From an uncultured beta proteobacterium (GTDB taxonomy: Bacteria; Pseudomonadota; Gammaproteobacteria; Burkholderiales; Burkholderiaceae_C): a DNA stretch of 9,080 nt. Every line of letters begins with the position of its first letter. Positions within the stretch are counted from its first letter, which is position 1. A program made the position numbers and the translations under genes. The DNA is taken from contig CAISLL010000210.1 in the NCBI GenBank assembly GCA_903886165.1, positions 1-9,080 on the forward strand, written 5' to 3'. Shown one piece after another: positions 6,282 through 9,080 of the stretch. Under the pieces are notes generated by a model that was not told the origin of the DNA, did no database searches, and was given only the letters and a program-made list of their open reading frames with translations.

Positions 6282-6310
6282 TGATAAGGGCGTTTGCTGG
6301 GATTTCAAGG
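6281..6310 (-). promoter_or_regulatory. groESL promoter, readable as sigma-70 and sigma-32
   Basis: On the minus strand a -35 TTGAAA (6308-6303) is followed after 16 bp by a -10 TATCAT (6286-6281). Each matches the sigma-70 consensus at five of six positions. The same DNA also reads CCTTGAAA, then about 12 bases, then CCCTTATC, resembling the sigma-32 (RpoH) pattern CTTGAAA...CCCCATNT. Transcription should start near 6274, inside CIRCE. Dual HrcA and sigma-32 control of groESL is known in some proteobacteria; dual use here is inferred from sequence. Confidence 0.75.
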
Positions 6311-6610
6311 CCCCGACTTGCGATTAGCCTCACTTTTAGCGCGACGGTGGCTGTCATCCTGGGTTTTTCTTCCGGCATTGCGCAGGTCAACTCTTCAGCA
6401 GCTTGAAGCTGATCTGATACCGGTAAAAGTCAATCGTTGGCGTTGCAGTCAAGGCGCGGCGTCTTTTTGTGGTGGTCTTTCGCACCGAGATATCGGGATA
6501 CATCCCTTTTGCAATGGCGATGTCTTGCACTGAATGTGTCTTGCCACACAGACGCGCCATTGAGGCAAATTTACGATGCCCAGCAGTTCATTTACTTCCA
6601 GGAAATCACC
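6311..6610. other. Intergenic region between the groESL promoter and the HiPIP gene
   Basis: About 300 bases carry no recognised gene. The region contains the unrecognised minus-strand reading frame at 6387-6560, an inverted repeat CAGCTT-G-AAGCTG (6399-6411), and a second short dyad GGGAT-AC-ATCCC (6495-6506). The HiPIP promoter should lie here or close by, but I cannot point to a convincing -35/-10 pair. The best I see is TTGCAA (6509-6514), 17 bp, GAATGT (6532-6537), which is weak. Confidence 0.5.
6387..6560 (-). CDS. Unrecognised 57-residue reading frame upstream of groES
   Basis: On the minus strand an ATG at 6560 opens a frame of 57 residues that ends at a TGA at 6389-6387. The product is basic: a central TTTKRRR cluster, one cysteine at position 5, and a C-terminal part DFYRYQISFKLLKS that looks protein-like and uses mostly G/C-ending codons. 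I see no ribosome binding site before the ATG; an internal ATG (residue 20) has only AAAAGGG directly against it. It points the same way as groES, ends 79 bp before the groES -35, and is divergent from the HiPIP gene 50 bp away. It could be a small gene, the eroded end of an older gene, or chance. I do not recognise it. Confidence 0.25.
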   Translation of the reverse strand: MARLCGKTHSVQDIAIAKGMYPDISVRKTTTKRRRALTATPTIDFYRYQISFKLLKS

Positions 6611-7033
6611 ATGTCTGTCTCTACCCGTCGTCGTTTCATCGAAATCGTGCCATTCGCAGGCCTTGCTTTTGTGGCGGCTTGCTCGCCCAAGGTGGAAGCG
6701 CCTGTGGCTGTGCTGCCAACGCCGGCCGCACCTGAACCGGTGATGCCCAGTCCGGTGGTGCCAAGCCCGGCCCCGCCTGAACCCATGCCAGCAACGACTG
6801 CCGGCATGCCCATGGTGGGTGAGAAAGATGCGCAGGCGGTCGCGCTGAATTATGTGGATGACGCCGCGCGCGCCAACACCACCAAAGTTGCCAACCATGT
6901 GGCCGGCAGTCAGTGCAACAACTGTGCCTTGTATTCAGGCAAGGCGGGCGACGCCGCGGGCATGTGTCCGTTGTTCCCGGGCAAACATGTGGCGGCCAAA
7001 GGGTGGTGCAGTTCCTGGGTTAAAAAGGCCTGA
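6611..7033 (+). CDS. High-potential iron-sulfur protein (HiPIP), Tat-exported, probable lipoprotein
   Basis: This 140-residue protein ends in a HiPIP domain (about residues 66-140) that holds a [4Fe-4S] cluster shuttling between +3 and +2, a periplasmic one-electron carrier. The four cluster ligands are Cys102 and Cys105 (CNNC), Cys119 (GMCPLFPG) and Cys133 (GWCSSW). Tyr81 matches the conserved family tyrosine. The N-terminus TRRRFIEIVPF is a twin-arginine motif, as expected for a folded cofactor protein. The signal ends in VAAC (Cys24), a good lipobox, followed by a proline-rich stretch (about residues 31-60, many PxP and PEP). This suggests a lipid anchor and extended tether rather than the usual soluble form. 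The start is set by AGGA seven bases upstream and the Tat motif at residues 5-9. Electron partners are not visible nearby. Confidence 0.93.
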   Translation: MSVSTRRRFIEIVPFAGLAFVAACSPKVEAPVAVLPTPAAPEPVMPSPVVPSPAPPEPMPATTAGMPMVGEKDAQAVALNYVDDAARANTTKVANHVAGSQCNNCALYSGKAGDAAGMCPLFPGKHVAAKGWCSSWVKKA

Positions 7034-7094
7034 TTTTTCCGGGTCTGAACCGACCCTGGGGATGACCATGTGTTGAACGCGCAGGGCGGAGATC

Positions 7095-7120
7095 AGGCAC
7101 ACTCAGTGCCTTATTGGTTT
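7095..7120 (+). terminator. Weak intrinsic terminator candidate after the HiPIP gene
   Basis: AGGCAC (7095-7100) and GTGCCT (7106-7111) pair over six bases around an ACTCA loop, followed by TATTGGTTT rather than a clean T run. It lies between the HiPIP stop and the CopD-like gene, 23 bp before the latter. The stem is short and the tail is interrupted, so termination is likely partial at most. Confidence 0.3.
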
Positions 7121-7133
7121 TGCGAGTTTTTAC

Positions 7134-7610
7134 ATGATTTACGCGATTCTTAAAACCCTGCACCTGTTTTCCATCATTGTCTGGATTGGCGGCATGGTGT
7201 TTGCCCATTTCTTTTTGCGCCCCGCCGTTGGTGTGCTGGAGCCTGCGCAGCGTGTGCGGCTGATGCACGCGGTGCTGGGGCGCTTTTTTGCAGCGGTGCT
7301 TGTGGCTTCTTCCCTGGCACTGGTCACCGGGGTCTGGATGATCGGTCGCATGGCGAAACAAATGGTGCAGGCGGGGGTGTCATTCAATATGCCGCTGGAG
7401 TGGACGGTGATGGCCACGCTTGGCATTCTCATGCTGCTGATTTTCGGGTACATCCGTTTCTCCCTTTACAAGCGCCTGAGCCGCGCGGTGCAGGTCCTTG
7501 ACTGGCCTGCCGGGGCGGCGGTGTTGGCGCAGATCAGGTCATGGGTGTCGGTAAACCTTGTTTTGGGCGTGTTGATTGTGCTGGTGACCATGCTCGTCGG
7601 GTCGATCTGA
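7134..7610 (+). CDS. CopD-like four-helix integral membrane protein
   Basis: This 158-residue inner-membrane protein has four predicted transmembrane segments: about residues 4-26, 50-71, 88-108 and 135-156. The first helix carries LKTLHLFSIIVWIGGMVF, with a His in the membrane followed by the WxGG pattern typical of the CopD/DUF2269-type family. Further charged or polar residues lie close to the membrane (His45, Arg50). CopD proteins are linked to copper uptake or handling, and relatives may bind heme. No metal site is decisive here and no copper genes are adjacent, so function is open. The ATG at 7134 is the first in frame and directly precedes the first helix. The MFS gene begins 7 bp after its stop, so the two are likely co-transcribed. 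Confidence 0.8.
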   Translation: MIYAILKTLHLFSIIVWIGGMVFAHFFLRPAVGVLEPAQRVRLMHAVLGRFFAAVLVASSLALVTGVWMIGRMAKQMVQAGVSFNMPLEWTVMATLGILMLLIFGYIRFSLYKRLSRAVQVLDWPAGAAVLAQIRSWVSVNLVLGVLIVLVTMLVGSI

Positions 7611-7617
7611 CGCACCC

Positions 7618-8856
7618 ATGAATCCCGACGCACATCACTTGTGGCGTGCGCCACGCTGGGCGCTGGCGGTGCTGCTGGCCACCCTGGGCATGCTGGGGCC
7701 ATTTTCCATTGATACCTACATTCCGGCGTTTTCCGGCATTGCAAGCTCGCTGGACGCCACACCCTTGCAAATGCAGCAAACGCTGTCGGCTTACCTGTTT
7801 GGCTTTGCCTTCATGAGCCTGTTTCACGGGGCCTTGTCAGACAGCGTTGGGCGCAGGCCGGTGGTGTTGTGGGGCCTGGCAGCTTTCACGCTGGCCTCGC
7901 TGGGCTGCGCGCTTTCGCAAAGCATCGGTCAACTGGTGTTTTTCAGGGCGGTGCAGGGCTTAAGCACCGGTGCCGGCATTGTGGTGTCGCGCGCGGTGGT
8001 GCGTGACATGTTTCCCCCGGCACAGGCGCAGCGGGTCATGAGCCAGATCACCATTTATTTTGGTGTGGCGCCGGCCATCGCGCCGATGATTGGCGGGGTG
8101 CTGTTTGCACACCTGGGCTGGCACAGCGTGTTCTGGTTTTTGACGGCGGTGGGCCTGGTGTTGTGGGCGGCCAATTTCAAGCTGCTGCCCGAGACGCTGC
8201 ATGTGACGCAGCGCCAGCCGCTCAAGGTCAGCAACCTGATGCAGGGCTACTGGAAGCTGGGGCTTGACCCGCGCTTCTTCCTGCTGGCGCTGGCCAGCGG
8301 CATTCCGTTCAACGGCATGTTCTTGTATGTGCTGTCGGCCCCGGTGTTCCTGGGTGAGCACCTGGCGCTGCTGCCAACGCAGTTTTTCTGGTTTTTTGTG
8401 CTCACCATCAGCGGCATCATGGCCGGGGCTTTTGTGAGCGGGCGAATGGCGGGGCGGCTTGCCCCCAAGCAGCAAATCAAGTACGGGTTTGCAATCATGC
8501 TGGGCATGGCGCTGGTCAACCTGCTGGCCAATGTGCTTTTTACCGCGCATGTGTCTTGGGCCATGTTCCCAGTGGCGATTTTTTCGTTTGGCTGGGCTAT
8601 GATGGTGCCGGTGGTGACGCTGCTGGTGCTTGATTTGCACCCGGATCGCCGTGGCATGGCGTCCAGCCTGCAAGCCTTCATCGGTTCCAGCGCCAACGGC
8701 CTGGTGGCGGGGCTGATTGCGCCGCTGGTGATGCATTCGACCGTCGCCCTGGCTGCTGCGTCGCTGGCCATGCTGTCGGTGGGGCTGTTGGCCTGGGTGA
8801 GTCTGCACAAGCGCTGGCCTGACATTGGCCGGGTCATCGAACACCCGGTGGGCTGA
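7618..8856 (+). CDS. MFS multidrug efflux transporter, Bcr/CflA type
   Basis: This 412-residue inner-membrane transporter should have twelve transmembrane helices. Helix 1 contains LGPFSIDTYIPAF, the Bcr/CflA-family marker with an acidic residue in the membrane (Asp32). The loop between helices 2 and 3 has MFS motif A in the form GALSDSVGRRPV (residues 71-82), followed by FFRAVQG in helix 4 and the motif C-like region VAPAIAPMIGG in helix 5. The family exports drugs such as bicyclomycin, chloramphenicol or sulfonamides, and also peptides or amino acids, by proton antiport; substrate cannot be predicted. Length is normal (about 400). The ATG at 7618 lies 7 bp after the CopD-like stop without a clear Shine-Dalgarno, suggesting translation tied to the upstream gene. 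Confidence 0.92.
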   Translation: MNPDAHHLWRAPRWALAVLLATLGMLGPFSIDTYIPAFSGIASSLDATPLQMQQTLSAYLFGFAFMSLFHGALSDSVGRRPVVLWGLAAFTLASLGCALSQSIGQLVFFRAVQGLSTGAGIVVSRAVVRDMFPPAQAQRVMSQITIYFGVAPAIAPMIGGVLFAHLGWHSVFWFLTAVGLVLWAANFKLLPETLHVTQRQPLKVSNLMQGYWKLGLDPRFFLLALASGIPFNGMFLYVLSAPVFLGEHLALLPTQFFWFFVLTISGIMAGAFVSGRMAGRLAPKQQIKYGFAIMLGMALVNLLANVLFTAHVSWAMFPVAIFSFGWAMMVPVVTLLVLDLHPDRRGMASSLQAFIGSSANGLVAGLIAPLVMHSTVALAAASLAMLSVGLLAWVSLHKRWPDIGRVIEHPVG

Positions 8857-8942
8857 GCGGGTGGGTGTCAACAGCGGCTCGGCCACACGCATTTTGCAGC
8901 ACATCTTTATGATGTGGCGTCAATCTCTGGAGGGCATGCCAC

Positions 8943-9080
8943 ATGGCGACATCTCAAAGCACGATCGATTTCCTGCTGGATCAACTCAGTGGCTGCGGCC
9001 CGGTCACGGCACGCAAGATGTTTGGCGAGTATTGCCTGTACTTTGCTGGCAAGCCGGTGGGGCTGGTGTGTGATAACCAG
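8943..9080 (+). CDS. TfoX/Sxy N-terminal-domain protein, 3' truncated
   Basis: The first 46 codons of a gene run off the window end. The translation contains VTARKMFGEYCLYFAGKPVGLVCDN, a clear match to the start of the TfoX N-terminal domain (pattern xxRxMFGxxxxYxxGxxxGLxxD). In Haemophilus and Vibrio, TfoX/Sxy proteins activate competence genes with CRP. Short single-domain proteins like this are common in betaproteobacteria and their role is unclear. The start is supported by GGAGGG (8929-8934) eight bases before the ATG. It follows the MFS gene by 86 bp. That gap holds a short dyad CACATC-TTTAT-GATGTG (8900-8916) and no clear promoter. Confidence 0.88.
   Translation, partial: MATSQSTIDFLLDQLSGCGPVTARKMFGEYCLYFAGKPVGLVCDNQ

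Noticed and set aside
6437..6610. Upstream extension of the HiPIP frame before the ATG at 6611
   Set aside because: The Tat motif, ribosome binding site and lipobox all fit the 6611 start; the extension would bury the signal peptide.
7036..7059. Stem GGGTC...GACCC just after the HiPIP stop, considered as a terminator
   Set aside because: No T tract follows the stem on the plus strand, and the hairpin is short.
7960..8904. A 314-codon minus-strand frame antisense to the MFS transporter
   Set aside because: The composition is His/Gln/Arg-rich as expected from the complement of hydrophobic codons, with no domain; the MFS gene explains the region.
8900..8916. Dyad CACATC-TTTAT-GATGTG upstream of the TfoX-like gene, considered as a terminator or operator
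   Set aside because: It is only six base pairs with no T tract and no match to a known operator, so it is mentioned only in the gene entry.
8825..9073. An 82-codon plus-strand frame over the end of the MFS gene and start of the TfoX-like gene
   Set aside because: It is out of frame with both; the TfoX-domain frame starting at 8943 has a ribosome binding site and a clear family match.

Overview
The window looks like a chromosomal segment of a betaproteobacterium of the order Burkholderiales, most likely Comamonadaceae (Rhodoferax/Polaromonas-like). The basis is a moderately high G+C content with strong G/C bias at third codon positions, a groES-groEL operon with a perfect CIRCE operator and an overlapping heat-shock-type promoter, a Tat-exported high-potential iron-sulfur protein (HiPIP), and the overall style of the predicted proteins. 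The taxon is inferred from these features; no search was run.

Layout. Bases 2-1000 carry the 3' part of a YcaQ-type (HTH_42) winged-helix DNA glycosylase gene, coupled by an ATGA overlap to a HAD-family phosphatase (997-1647). Convergent to this, and overlapping its end by 52 bp, is a lipoprotein-like alpha/beta hydrolase on the minus strand (1596-2510). Almost back-to-back with it starts a plus-strand cluster of three envelope proteins: a small exported beta-rich protein (2521-3024), a membrane-anchored thioredoxin-like protein without cysteines (3052-3468), and a short RlpA-like double-psi beta-barrel protein (3487-3954). An AT-rich intergenic region with an inverted repeat and a strong bidirectional terminator (4045-4080) separates this cluster from the chaperonin operon.

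The chaperonin operon runs on the minus strand: groES (6149-5859) then groEL (5772-4114). Its control region has a -35/-10 pair (6281-6308) readable as both sigma-70 and sigma-32, a perfect CIRCE (6255-6281) at the expected transcription start, and a 28-nt hairpin in the groES leader (6191-6218). Between this promoter and the next gene lies a mostly featureless stretch with one unrecognised 57-codon minus-strand reading frame (6387-6560).

The right part, all on the plus strand, holds a HiPIP with a Tat signal, a lipobox and a proline-rich tether (6611-7033), a four-helix CopD-like membrane protein (7134-7610), a Bcr/CflA-type MFS drug transporter (7618-8856), and the start of a TfoX/Sxy N-terminal-domain protein cut by the window end (8943-9080).

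Most of the window is conventional housekeeping content. I see no CRISPR, insertion sequence, rRNA or tRNA, and no convincing new multi-gene defence or biosynthetic system. The items most worth a second look are the cysteine-free thioredoxin-like protein in its envelope cluster, the apparently lipidated HiPIP, the groES leader hairpin, and the small unrecognised reading frame upstream of groES.
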